Shown here: piece after piece, positions 44,881-56,468 of the stretch
Numbering within the stretch: the first letter of the stretch is position 1
Layout of the letters: every line of letters begins with the position of its first letter
Source of the DNA: Ariolimax columbianus
Taxonomy: Eukaryota; Mollusca; Gastropoda; Stylommatophora; Arionidae
Reading direction: 5' to 3'
Length of the DNA stretch: 64,000 bases
NCBI GenBank assembly: GCA_036924085.1
Contig: JAVGWX010000011.1
Span: 18,805,264 to 18,869,263 of the forward strand
Notes under the pieces: generated by a model
What the model was told of the DNA's origin: nothing
Database searches by the model: none
The model's input: the letters and a program-made list of their open reading frames with translations, nothing else
Program-made: the position numbers and the translations under genes

Positions 44881-45530
44881 TATCTTACTATTCAAATTTC
44901 TAAGAGACCAATGTTGAATTTGAATGTCCTATATAATATTTTACTTTCCACATTGATAACAGAATGACACCATTTGTTAGTGAACTCATGTTATCTTGAT
45001 GCCTACATGTTAACCAACTGACAACAATCTTTAATATCCTAAGTAATATACTATACACATGTTTATAAGACCTACACAGAGACTTACTGTTAAAAATAGA
45101 ATCTTACATTTTGCACATAAAAAGACTGACAATAACCTTTAACATCCCACAAAGAATCTTACTTTCCATCGGGCAACATATTAACAGACCTTACCAAGCT
45201 TTTATGTCCTACATAGCATTTTACTGTATCCATGTTAACAGTCTGACACTTATTTTTATTGTTCTTCATAGCATTTTACTGTATCCATGTAAGCAGACTG
45301 ACATCTATCTTTATTGTCCTACATAGCATTTTACAGTATCCATGTTAGCAGACTAACATCTATCTTTATTGTCCTACATAGCATAATCAAAGTATTTGTA
45401 TGTCAACAGATTTGATCTAACACTGGGATTTAATATCCAACATAGTATTTACTATCACTATGTTAACAGACTAACTCTGAGATATAATACTCTACATAGT
45501 ATCTACTATCCAAGTGTTAAGAGCAGCAAA
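44880..45530. repeat. Degenerate 55-60 bp tandem repeats, right arm
   Basis: Mirror of 11400-12045. Confidence 0.8.
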
Positions 45531-45799
45531 CATGGCACTATAATTGGCTACGGTTCTACATTGCTCTTCTGTTTTAGTTCATTATAGATGCCGCCAGACC
45601 ATGGATTTGCCAGGAATTCACACTGGTTGACGACTTATGCTTGTGTTCTATGAAATGTGTTGTTGTTTTCCATTTGGACTGGTTAATTTGATCGCTATGT
45701 ATTTTCTTCCTGGAATTGAAAATCGGCTATATCAATAGAACTACGCTTAAACATGTGTCATATTTCACGGTCTAGTTCACATGGCTGAACTTTACGAGA

Positions 45800-46010
45800 T
45801 TGGCGCCATTCGCCCTAGCTGAAGAAAGTGTCAGCTCTGTTGTATGAAATTTAGACACAACTATAATGAACTGCCACCTGGAGAGAGATGGGCTCCCTCA
45901 AGTGTGTAGCAGCCCAAGACACACTGATGTTGTATGGTGAGAGCTGGTACTACAAACTGCAAAAACAGTGCCTCAACGACCTTCTAGGTTATGGGACTGA
46001 TGATGATGAT
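45800..46010 (+). pseudogene. LINE 3' end with (GAT)n tail, right arm
   Basis: Mirror of 10905-11125, ending GGGACTGATGATGATGATG. Confidence 0.4.
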
Positions 46011-46104
46011 GTTAACAGACCAACACTGAGATTTAATATCCTACATAGTATTTACTATCCACATGTTAACAGACTAACTCTGAGATTTCATATCCAACAT
46101 AGTA

Positions 46105-46710
46105 TTTCAATGAGTTCAAGTATGTGGGCAGTATTTTTTCAACAGACAGCAAGATCAACAAGGAAATTGAGACTAGGTGTCAGAAAGAATCTGCAGTAAC
46201 ATATCAGCTGTCACCACGGCTTAGGCACACGAGCATTAGTTTGGCAAAAAAGGAACAACTGACAAACATTATATTCATGCAGACTCTGTGCTACCAGTGT
46301 GAAACATGGTCTCTGTCTAGGGCATGTGGAAGCAGAATTTCTACTTGTGAATGGAAGGTCATCAGTGTTATCAAGAAAGACGAAATGTGGATGAACGACA
46401 TTCGTAGTATGGTCGGCACTACGTCTTGTCCCGTTTACACTTCTAGGCAGAAAATAAGTTGGTTTGGTCATCTCATTAGAATGCACCCTCATCAGATTCC
46501 ACTGATGCCTTACAGTGCTGGCAGATCTGGCTATAGTACAAGGCGGCGGCTGTGAGGTAGGTGGATAGATGATGGAGTGATTGTGCAGCGATACGGGCTC
46601 ACATTGACCGACACAACGCACTTGGGGCAGGATAGACGAATTAAGTATCCCATAACATTCAACGACACAAGTGGAAAAAAAACTGACTAAACTAACTAAC
46701 TAGCATAGTA
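46105..46710 (+). pseudogene. LINE RT C-terminus and 3' end ('SAGRSGY' family), right-arm copy 2
   Basis: Mirror of 10205-10800. The 143-codon frame 46124-46555 is preserved, with a few changes (SIFMQ to IIFMQ, LMRM to LIRM). Confidence 0.7.
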
Positions 46711-46789
46711 CTCTTCTTTCCATATGTAAAGAGACTGATACCGAGCTTTAACGTCCTACAAAGTGTCTAACTGTCCCCTATTTTAACAG

Positions 46790-47265
46790 ACAAGCACCGG
46801 GATATAATGTCATATGTCCCCATGTTAACAGACCAGCACCAAGATATAATGTCATCTGTTCCCATGTTAACAGACCAGCACCAAGATATAATGTTATTCG
46901 TTCCCATGTTAACAGACCAGGACCGAGATATAATGTCATCTGTCCTCATGTTAACAGACCAGCACCAAGATATAATGGCATCTGTCCCCATGTTAACAGA
47001 CCAGCACCAAGATATAATGGCATCTGACATCAAGTTAACAGACCAGGACCAATATATAATGTCAGCTGTCCCCATGTTAACAGACCAGCACCGAGATATA
47101 ATGTCATATGTCCCCATGTTAACAGACCAGCACCGGGATATAATGTCATCTGTCCCCATGTTAACAGACCAGCACCGAGATATGTCATCTGTCCCCATGT
47201 TAACAGACCCGCACCAAGATATATTGTCATATGTCCCCATGTTAACAGACCAGCACGATGATATA
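46790..47265. repeat. 42-bp minisatellite array, right arm (about 11 units)
   Basis: Mirror of 9735-10140, about two units longer. Long frames on both strands (46767-47414 minus, 46807-47304 plus) are products of the period. Confidence 0.92.
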
Positions 47266-50200
47266 ATGGTCACACCCACAAACTTTCTATGCACATGTTC
47301 ATAGACTGACACCAATCTTTGTTGTTCTACGGTTTCTTTGTATCCACATTTCCAAAAATCTAGACTGATGAAGAATTTTACAATAAAGTGAACGCCAAAA
47401 AAACAAACAAACAAACTGTCTTACGCAGTATCTTATCGACCACGTGTTAACAGACTGGTGACTTAATACAAGTGTATAAATTCATTTTGTTTTTTCTCTA
47501 ATCACAAACCGGCCCCTATGGTCGACCCAGCCACATAAATTGGGTACCAGAAAAATCTGGGACGTAAAGGCGGCTGGCATGATGCTGACCACATCATCCA
47601 CTATATGCTGTTGAATACAAAATAATATGGGCCTAATACAATATTTTGAATGCGTAGTATAGCGTGACGGGATCTTTTATAATTAATTAATGAAAAGGAC
47701 AAATTAGACTATACCAAGTTTTTCAAAGCACGGCCGACTATAAGAACAAGAGAGCACAGTTACAAATTGTTTAAAGATAGGTCCATATTAGATATTAGGA
47801 AATATGTTTTTAAGTAAGAGAGGTTAATTCTTGGAATGCATTGCCGCAGGATGCAGTAGAAGTAGAGTCAGTTAATGCAGTCACAAATAGAAATAAACTG
47901 GTTGTATACAGACTCTGAAGAGCCTTCTAAACCAGTACAATGAAGTTAAGATAAGGCCAATCATAAACATTAGTATCCCCATAGTGTCTTACAGTCACCA
48001 TGTTAACAGATTCACTCCGAGCTTTAAGGTCCTATATGGTATCTTAGTATTAGCATGACAGAAGATGTAAGCCAACACCGAACTTTAAGGTTCTATATAG
48101 TATCAGTATCTGCGGGACAAAAGATGTAAGTCAACCCCCAGCTTTAAGGTCCTATATAGTATCTTCCTATTCACATGTTAGCAGACTAAATGTGAGCTCT
48201 ACTGTCCTGCATATCATGTATTTTATGTTTTATATAATATCTTGCCTTCAACATATTAACAGACAGACACCGACAATGACTGTCCTAAACAGTATCCTGC
48301 TGTCCCCATGTTAACAGACCAACAATGAGCTTTCATGTAATAAATAGTTTTTTTCTATCAACATATTAACAGACCTACACTGATCCTTACTGATAAAAAT
48401 AGTATCTTACTTTCTACATGTAAAGAGAAAGGCACTGAGCTTTAATGGTCTATATATTATCTGAATATTTGCATGACAAAAGATGGACACTGACAACGAG
48501 CTTTACTGTCTCAGATAGTATCTTACTATCCACATGTTAACAGACTGACCCTGTTAATTAATGTCCCACACTAAGATCCCACAGCAGACCTTTACCGAGC
48601 TTTGATGTCCTACATTTTATCTTAGAATACACTTGCCAGCAGAAGAACACTGAGTGTAAGTCATGCGTATTATCTTTCAATCGACATGTTAACAGACTGT
48701 CAACAAGCTCTAGTGTAAAAAATAGTGTCTAACTATCCGCATGTTGACCGGACAACAGTACATTTAATGTCCTACACGCTATTTGCTGTCCCCATGTCAA
48801 CAGTCCGGCACCAAGCTTTACGGTCCTACATAATATCTTACTATCCACAGCTTAACAGACTGACAGAAAGCTTGATTTTCCTAGATTATATTGTACTATC
48901 CACTTATTGGCACAGCAAACATTCACGTCCTACAAATTTTCTAAATATCCATGTTAGTAGACCAACACCAAGCTATAATGTCTTAAATAGCATCTATCTA
49001 CATGTTAACATACTGACGCCAAAATTTAATGTCCTACATAGTAGCTAACTTATCTACATGTCAACAGATGGAACCCAAGCATTAATATACTGTAGAGTAT
49101 TTCATAATTCACATGTTAGTAGACCTACCCTGAGAAGTAATATTCAACATTTTATCTTAGTATTCATAGTTTACAGATCAACATCGAACTTAGCTGTGCT
49201 AAATAATATCTTGCTATCCACATATTAACAGCTGTATGTCAACTTGAATGTCCTATATAATCTTTTACTATCCATGTTTTAATAGATCGATGCCCAGATT
49301 TAGTGTGGTACATAGTATCTTAAGATCTACATGTTAACAGATGGACATCAATCTTTAATGTCTTACATAAAATATGTTACTGCCCTCATGTTAAGAAACC
49401 GATGTTGGACATTAATGTCCTACATTTTATTTTACTTTATACATGTTAGCAGACCAGCCCTGCAAAGTAAATCTCACATTTAACTTACTATCCACATTTA
49501 AACAGACTGATACCGAGCTTAACTGTGCTACGTACTATCTTACTACTGACATAGAGACATCAAAACATCAGCAGATATAATTAAATACACCAATGGAGAG
49601 AATTCACTAACTCAAAAGAAACCAACAAATTACCTTATTTCACTTGAAAACTGGACACTGAAGAATACTAGAAAATCTATACTGACTCAAGATCTCATAC
49701 ACTGATGAGTGCCCATGTGGAACAGGGGAATATATTCTGAAAATATCCTACAGGAATACTTCGTTTGTAGTGAAGTGAGATGTCAGACGTAATCAGAGAG
49801 TGTGGAGCTGATCATCATCACGAAAACTGGTCTGTAGATATAACATGACCAAAGGATCCTGAAAGCAAAGAAGAAAGAAGACGTTAAACATGTTAGTCGA
49901 CCAAAATTGAGCGTTAATGTCCTACATATGATCACTTTAACCACACATCAACAGCCCAGCACTACATTTTAAGTGTCTACATATTATCTTACTATCCACA
50001 TGTTAGCAGACTGACACCAAGTTTTAATCTACTACATAGTATCTTACTATCCACATGTTAGCAGACTGACACCACGTTTTAATCTACTACATAGTATCTT
50101 ACTATCCACATGTTAGCAGACTGACACCAAGTTTTAATCTACTACATAGTATCTTACTATCCACATGTTAGCAGACTGACACCAAGTTTTAATCTACTAC

Positions 50201-50527
50201 ATCGTATCTTACCATCCACAAGTTAACACATCAACACCAGTCTTTAAGTTCCTGCATATTATCTTGCTGTGAACATGTTAACCTCAATAGCATTGAAGAC
50301 TCTCAAAGCCTTAGGATTAGACATTCCAACATTTAAAAATAAACAACCTCCTACTGAGTTTGAAATAGCTAAATTGTTGCATCAACAACAAAACCAAACA
50401 AAGGGGTTCTGGTAGCAATTCTAAAGCTGCATTTTTTTAAAACCCACCAGGAACAGTATGTAAAATGTATTAAAATGTTTATTAAAATGTGTATATAATG
50501 TAGAGCTCACACACACACACACACACA
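47265..50527. repeat. Satellite/LINE module, copy 3 (right arm, inverted)
   Basis: Holds the CR1-like tail (47520-47950, plus: YKLFKDRSILDIRKYVFK), degenerate 55-60 bp repeats (about 48000-50290), the family-B LINE fragment (49545-49885, plus) and the (CA)n edge at 50509-50527. It has about three more 55-57 bp units near 50000-50230 than copy 1, explaining a 171-bp shift in mirrored coordinates. Confidence 0.85.
49545..49885 (+). pseudogene. RNase H LINE 3' fragment (family B), right arm
   Basis: Plus strand: ACTGATGAGTGCCCATGTGG (D-E-C-P-C-G) and an AAGAAGAAAGAAG-like 3' end. Mirror of 7130-7480. Confidence 0.6.
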
Positions 50528-50544
50528 AATATGTGTATGTGCAA

Positions 50545-50870
50545 ATTAGTTAGTTAGTTTTCTTTCCACTTGTGCCGTTTAGCGATGTGAGGCGCTTAAG
50601 TCGTTTATCCTGCGCTTAGTGCATTGCGTCGGTCAATGTGAGCCCTTGTCATTGCAGAATCATTGTAATGCTATCTATCCACCTACCTCGCGCCCATCCG
50701 CTTACCCTGTAGCCAGATCTACCAGCACTGTATGCCACAAGTGGAAGATGATGAGGGTGCATTCTCATGAGATGACGAAACCAATTTATTTTCTGCCTCG
50801 AAATGTGTTCAGCACAAGACGTAGTGCCGACCATATGTGCAGATATATGTCTGATATAATAAAGCATGAA
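50545..50870 (-). pseudogene. LINE C-terminus and 3' end ('SAGRSGY' family), right-arm copy 1
   Basis: Mirror of 6318-6640. The minus frame 50649-50867 reads RQKINWFRHLMRM and SAGRSGY. Confidence 0.6.
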
Positions 50871-51059
50871 TTACTACCAGGTCTTTGCTATTTTGTGTCG
50901 GTTAATAGTGCCATTATTCGGATATACTAAATGTGTGCAACATGCAATTTCATCAATACACAGGACAGCATGAATGTGTACTTTAGCAGCTGTTTGTTTA
51001 CATTCTTGAACATGCCAACTTATGCATGTTGTGAACTAAAAAATTAACAATGAAAATTC

Positions 51060-53400
51060 ACATACTGGAATAAGATTCAGTTTGATTTTTACGTATTTCA
51101 AATGACATTATGATTATTTCATTTACATTTATTCAGCCAGCTGTGAACATGCACGATTCTATATCACTTGTGTTATTATAATGATAGTAATGGGTGTGCT
51201 GTTTTTGAAAAAAATATAGTTTAAAATTTGGATATGCACAGTGACATTAACAATCTTCGAGAAATTTATAACAAGAAAGTTTACATACCTTTGCTTACAT
51301 ATACTCATTATATCCAACGCTGAACCATTTATGAAGTAGCACACACGCAATATAAGCACGCTTAACCATACCCAACTCTCAGCACATAATCTTTGGTTAG
51401 CTAGATTATAGTTTCACGTCCTAGTAGTGAACTGTATTTACATGGACAATGTTTACTTCGTCACAATGGTTATGTATTCAAAAGAAAGGGATGTAATAAA
51501 TGCATCACAATAATATACATAATTTAATAATTACACGCAAATAAGCAAACCATTCTAATAGTTTGTGTGTGTTTATTGCAGCATTCTAGACAAGCTCTAC
51601 TCTTTGGTAATTTATAACATTTAGTTGCATTTTATGTATATTTTTAGATACATTTGAAAAACAATATGCAAGACCTTGTTACCACAACATAGCTAGTTCA
51701 AACATTCATCAGCATATATGTTAACTGTAACGTTACTATAAACAGCTACAGGAGCAGCCAGTGTTGTCTTCTGCCAGTTACTTGTCTAGTTCGCTCCATG
51801 ACTTCGACGCCGGTCAAGGTTCAAGGTTCAGCTCTTGTGATAAGCACGGCTTTGCTGTCACAATCGTCGCCGACGAGCGCCCGGGGTCGCGAGCTGTTCC
51901 TCCCCATATGTCGTGCACGAGGACGACAACAAGCGTGAGAAATTTGGTCGGGTGGATAATTAACACCTATCGCCTTCAGTGTACAGATGCCAATGTACAC
52001 GTCCATGTGGTTCTGGTGTAGGGCCATAGCTCACTCGTTCTAGGTTGTACCTGGATAAAGAGGGGAGACGCCCAAGCCAGAATCTCTCACGCGAATTTTT
52101 TATGAGGGGATAACTCCAAGTATGACTTATTTTTACATTTTATGGGTTACATCCCTTGCATAGTTATTTTTCGACATTCCTCTACAGGAGCAGATGCCCA
52201 CGTACAGATCCCAGCTCCGGTATGAGCTGGATGTAGCCGGCAGAAGGGTTTCCTTCTTAGCAGGCTAGGCGCAAACAGCTGTGCTGCTTTGGGACAAGCG
52301 CTTACGCAGCGATGTATGAGTCCATCGACTAGAGCAAAGTAGCGCCGCAGCCTGTTATGCGCTATCTTTGTGCTCTAAACAAACCATCTAACCATTGCCG
52401 GTGTTATGCCATGTCACACACTTAATCGCTTCTTACGACATGCTTTCAGTGAGGCAGTGGCCGTGTCCGTATCATATACAAAGACCCCGGCAGACCACCC
52501 GGTATGTTGTAATATATGCTATGTTGTAATATTAATACAATATCCTTGTTAGTGTCAGAATAAGGTCAGTCCTAACATTATTGACTTGCAGATCTTTGAA
52601 CATTCTGTCACAAAGGAACAATTATTTCATGAGATATGCAGAAGAAAAAGTGGGAATTCCATGGAAACATTTTAAGGAAAGCATTATAAGACCACAGTTT
52701 AGAACGTTGGATGTAACGTTGTTAGAGTGGGTGCTTCTCTCGCTGAGGTACACGATTTACTCTCCGGCTGCAACATGTTCCAGCCAACCCAGCTGTAACT
52801 GAGAACCTGATTTACTGTTAGAAAAAATTTGACATAGGGACAAGAAGTGGTTCTAACAAAAAGCTGACGTTTTTGGCTCGAATTAAGGTTTGCCTTTCTG
52901 GATTCTATTGACAAAGGCTCGCCCTTTTACACCACAGACAGTAGTCTTTAAGGCGGTATCAGGACGTATTGGTCAGTGTATGAGTTCGTGTGTGCATCCG
53001 AAAAATGAAGTCTCTAGTACCTCATATTTGACAGTAATTACTGATATGGAACTAAATTGACCTATCTTTAATATGTAATTAAGTCAAGACAGCGAGCAAG
53101 GGCTACCCTCATTTCCCAAAAGCTGAGATCTCTCTCTTATGGTAAAGTTTCTACCACTTCATCCCCGACTGCAGTGTTTGTATTATTTTATACATCCATG
53201 AGTATGAACAGCGAGTTGGCATTGTATTTTTACATTCTTTACTTTACATAACCAATAGTTTGTTATTTGGGATAGCCGTTTCGGTTGACAGATTTTCAAG
53301 GCTAGTTTTTGTTCGTGAGCTTTACTTCCTTGTGAATTTTGTGTTGCGCCTAGCAGGGGGCAGTGAACATTGGCATTTCTTATATGATCACAACAGTTAA
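51060..53400. other. Right-arm sequence without recognisable genes
   Basis: Mirror of 3700-6130. It preserves the same unassigned frames (51761-52021 plus, 51821-52027 minus) and has one copy of the 25-bp unit that is triplicated in the left arm. Confidence 0.45.
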
Positions 53401-53474
53401 TTTTTGTCACACATTAGTTGGTAGTCAAATTTGTTTATTGATAGCACAGAGAAACAAGAAACCCAAGAAGGGAG

Positions 53475-53478
<4 letters not shown>

Positions 53479-53556
<78 letters not shown>
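53479..53556. repeat. (AG)n microsatellite, right arm
   Basis: About 39 uninterrupted AG units, against about 14 TC at the mirrored site. Just outside, a roughly 30-bp phrase (AATTGTGGAGAGATGAGGCA) is duplicated in this arm at 53630-53690. Confidence 0.93.
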
Positions 53557-53559
<3 letters not shown>

Positions 53560-54049
53560 GAACAGAAAGAGAGAAGTACATTGTTATATGACTGCTAATG
53601 GATGAAGGTGTTAAAAAAGATGCAAGGTAAATGATTGTGGAGAGATGAGGCAAAGGTAAATAATTGTGGAGAGATGAGGCAAAGGTAATCCAGTAGCACT
53701 CACTGCTGTCAATGATACAGTGTCAGTGACTTGTACTAGCCCTGTACAAGACTTCAGCTTTTTATCAGGTGTGGTGGCCAACTCCTGTACTCCCCACATT
53801 TCCATCAATGGCACTAAGCGAGGTTTCGGTACAGTCATCATTTGATAGAGTTGAGAGTGTGATCACACGATCAGACAGGTGAATAAGTCTATACGGCTAC
53901 CTTTGTGGACATAACATGAAATTGGTTATAGTCAGTGTGTTCCATGATCCATGCCGTGATGGCATTGCTTGTAATCATTGCTGCTGTATCAGTTCAGTTC
54001 AGTTCATCCTGTAACCCATCACCACCAAATAAAGACATATCGCTCTCGA

Positions 54050-55480
54050 GTATGGAAGTCTGAGACTCCAACTGCATAGTAGTTGGAGATTTCAACAGCC
54101 ACTCGGAGAGATGGGGATACTCTGACACAGACAGCAGAGGTGACGAAGTGGAAGATTGGGAGATAGATACAAATCTCTCCCTAATCAATAGGCCGGAGGA
54201 TAGCCCTAGCTTCTATTCTAGAACATGGAGTACCACCTCGACTCCAGATTTGGCCTTCTCCACACAGGACATACACCATAAAATAGACCACCAGGTGCTA
54301 AACCAACTGGCAGGTAGCGACCACAGGCCGATCAGACTAGACATTGATATGGAAGTAGGCCCACAGGAAACAAAACCGCTCCAACGTTGGAATTACAAAC
54401 GAGCCGACTGGGACAGATTTGCAAGCCTGACAGATGGGCTGTGTGAAACCATCAACACACGAAACAACAAAATGAAGCCTATGGTGGAAGACCTAAGCGA
54501 GGCAATAATGCAAGCCCCCACTGAAACCATCCCAAGAGAAGCTAGGAAAAACGATAAGCCCTATTGGAATGATGAGTTGCAGAAAGCGGAAGATGCAGCA
54601 ACAAATGCTAGGAACATGGCAGAGCGCGAACAATCTATGGAGGCAAACATCGCCCTCAAAGCCGCCACGGCGAAATACAAATAAGCTCTTAACCAAACAG
54701 CAAGGGAGAGCTGGAAAAACAAAACGGAAATTCTCAACCTGGACAAAGAAGGGAACAAGCTATGGAAGCTAGTCAGAGCCATGAACGACGAAACCCGGTC
54801 AAACAAACTAATTACTATTAAGCAGGGCGAAAACTTGCTCACTGGTAAGAAAGCCGCAAACGCTTTTGTCGAACACTATGCCAGAGCAAACCACATCGAG
54901 GTCCCTGCAGATAGGCATACAGACATTAGTGAAGAGCAAAAGGGGCACGACAACATCAATACGGCAGCTGAAGAGCATATGATGGCCAAATTATTAATGA
55001 GCGAAATGGAAGAGGCCATGAGAACATTAAAGAAAAGGAAATGTCCCGGAAAAGACGGGATAACAAAATAAGTGCTGATGGGGCTGGGCCAAACAGCGAA
55101 GAGGAAACTGCTATCGGTCCTGAACCAAAGCTGGAAAAGGGGAAGTGTAACCCAGACATGGAAAGACCCAGTACTTGTACCAGTACCAAAAACAGTAAAG
55201 GACAAAACAGATCCAAATGGATACAGGCCTATCAACCTACTGAGCTGTGTCGGCAAGCTGATGGAATGTATGATAAACACCAGATTGATGTGGCATCTGG
55301 ACGAAAAACGAATAATAATTCCACAGCAAACCGGCTTTAGACAGAACAGATCTACTGAGGACCAGGTCATCCTCATAGCCCAGGAAATAGAAGATGCCTA
55401 ACATGCACAGAATTACACAGTAGCGGTGTGGGTGGACCTGGAAAAGGCATTTGACAGTCTGGAAAGAAGATTATTTGTTC
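54050..55480 (+). pseudogene. APE-type LINE: endonuclease C-terminus and first half of RT
   Basis: One phase runs from about 54070 to 55480 with three in-frame TAA stops (54682-54684, 55069-55071, 55399-55401). It carries apurinic-endonuclease motifs VVGDFNSHSERWG (54085-54125) and SDHRPI (54313-54333), a linker (PYWNDELQKAEDAATNAR), and RT motifs MRTLKKRKCPGKDGIT, LVPVPK, YRPINLLSCVGKLMECMI, QTGFRQNRSTEDQVI and VWVDLEKAFDSLERRL. The FADD box and the rest of the palm are missing: after 55480 the reading is lost. The 3' half of probably the same element type resumes at 56466. The 5' end is cut at the inverted-repeat boundary. Confidence 0.88.
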
Positions 55481-55905
55481 AACCACATATGTTTTTTATG
55501 ACTTGTTTGTTTATCGTTTTTTTCCGACTAGCTAAATAGTTAAAGTTAAATATGTAGTTGCTTAAAGATGAAGTAATAAGGATACACATTCAATTACAAT
55601 TTTTGTATCGCTTTGCCCACCACCCTGAAATATGTATCATAAAGATAAAAATGTAGTTTTCATTTTTGTGTCGCTTTGTCCACGGACCTGAGACATGTAA
55701 TATAAAGATAGAAATGCAGTTTTCATGTTTGTATCGCCTTGTTTATCTGGCTGAAATATGTAATATTAAAATGTTTAAATATGTTTATGATTTTGTATAG
55801 TCTGTTGTAATGTACTTCGGCTATGATATTCTCGCTTTCAAGCGGGAAGGAGTACCAGATATTTAATCTTCGGCTGATAAATGAGAAGTACTCAGAGTAT
55901 CAACA
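55480..55905. other. Unassigned AT-rich insert within the LINE
   Basis: No coding motif. Contains three loosely repeated phrases of about 70-80 bp (CGCTTTGCCCAC / CGCTTTGTCCAC / CGCCTTGTTTAT contexts near 55610, 55670, 55735). Confidence 0.4.
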
Positions 55906-55909
55906 ATAA

Positions 55910-56084
55910 CTCTATCATGCCTTTATTGATTTTAGAAAGGCGTTTGACAGAGTGTGGCATGCGGCCCTATGGTCAACAATGAAGCATTATTCGTTAAACA
56001 GTAATATTGGGAGGGTAATTACAAATCTTTATGAGCAGGCGACAAGCGCAGTCTCTGTAGAGGGAACGATAGGCGATTGGTTCC

Positions 56085-56087
<3 letters not shown>
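55910..56087 (+). pseudogene. RT fragment of a different LINE family
   Basis: Reads [40 protein letters not shown] and [11 protein letters not shown], the F-x-D-F-x-K-A-F-D-R-V-W motif (RT block A, catalytic Asp) and following helix of a jockey/CR1-like RT. It differs from the 'VDLEKAFDSLERR' of the surrounding element, so it is a separate insertion. It is cut off on the right by the TA tract. Confidence 0.75.
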
Positions 56088-56162
<75 letters not shown>

Positions 56163-56185
56163 TATATTTATATATAGATATAAAG

Positions 56186-56216
<31 letters not shown>

Positions 56217-56243
56217 TATAGATAGATGGATAAATAGATAGAT

Positions 56244-56281
<38 letters not shown>

Positions 56282-56355
56282 ATAGATAGATATATATATA
56301 GACATATATATATATATATATAGATAGATAGATAAATAGATATATATATAGAAAG

Positions 56356-56420
<65 letters not shown>

Positions 56421-56460
56421 TACCGATAGATATATAGATATCTATATAGTTAGATCGAGA
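56088..56460. repeat. (TA)n-rich block
   Basis: About 370 bp of TATA with GATA and AAATA interruptions. Self-complementary throughout and able to extrude as a hairpin. Frames here (poly-IY) are not genes. Confidence 0.95.
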
Positions 56461-56468
56461 GAAACCGA

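Larger units (their letters stand above)
31518..54021 (-). repeat. Right arm of a giant inverted repeat (about 22.5 kb)
   Basis: Reverse complement of 3187-24898. The outer end is GTAACCCATCA (54011-54021), after which similarity stops: the left flank continues in its LINE, the right flank enters another LINE. At the inner edge (31518-31533) the right arm has a short palindrome of which the left arm keeps one half. This arm is about 0.8 kb longer, in good part from extra repeat units (49-bp, 42-bp, AG tract) and a roughly 286-bp segment at 40040-40325 that the left arm lacks. Confidence 0.95.

Noticed and set aside
46767..47414. Long repetitive open frames over the 42-bp arrays (46767-47414, 28114-28836, 28883-29646) as repeat-protein genes
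   Set aside because: Frames are open in several phases on both strands because the period is divisible by three; no start context, domain or codon bias.
3187..54021. A Polinton/Maverick or other giant autonomous DNA transposon with long terminal repeats
   Set aside because: No DNA polymerase B, integrase, protease or capsid-like frames; the piggyBac-like gene lies inside each arm, is dead, and is far too small to explain the 51-kb structure. No target duplication is visible at the outer edges.
54148..55401. Three in-frame TAA stops at positions where Gln is plausible, hinting at a reassigned TAA codon
   Set aside because: The piggyBac copies show CAA and TAA alternating between arms, TGA and TAG stops occur too, and the 18S is metazoan in type. 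Ordinary decay by C-to-T change explains it.
56019..56417. Poly-Ile/Tyr frames in the TA block
   Set aside because: Compositional translation of (TA)n.
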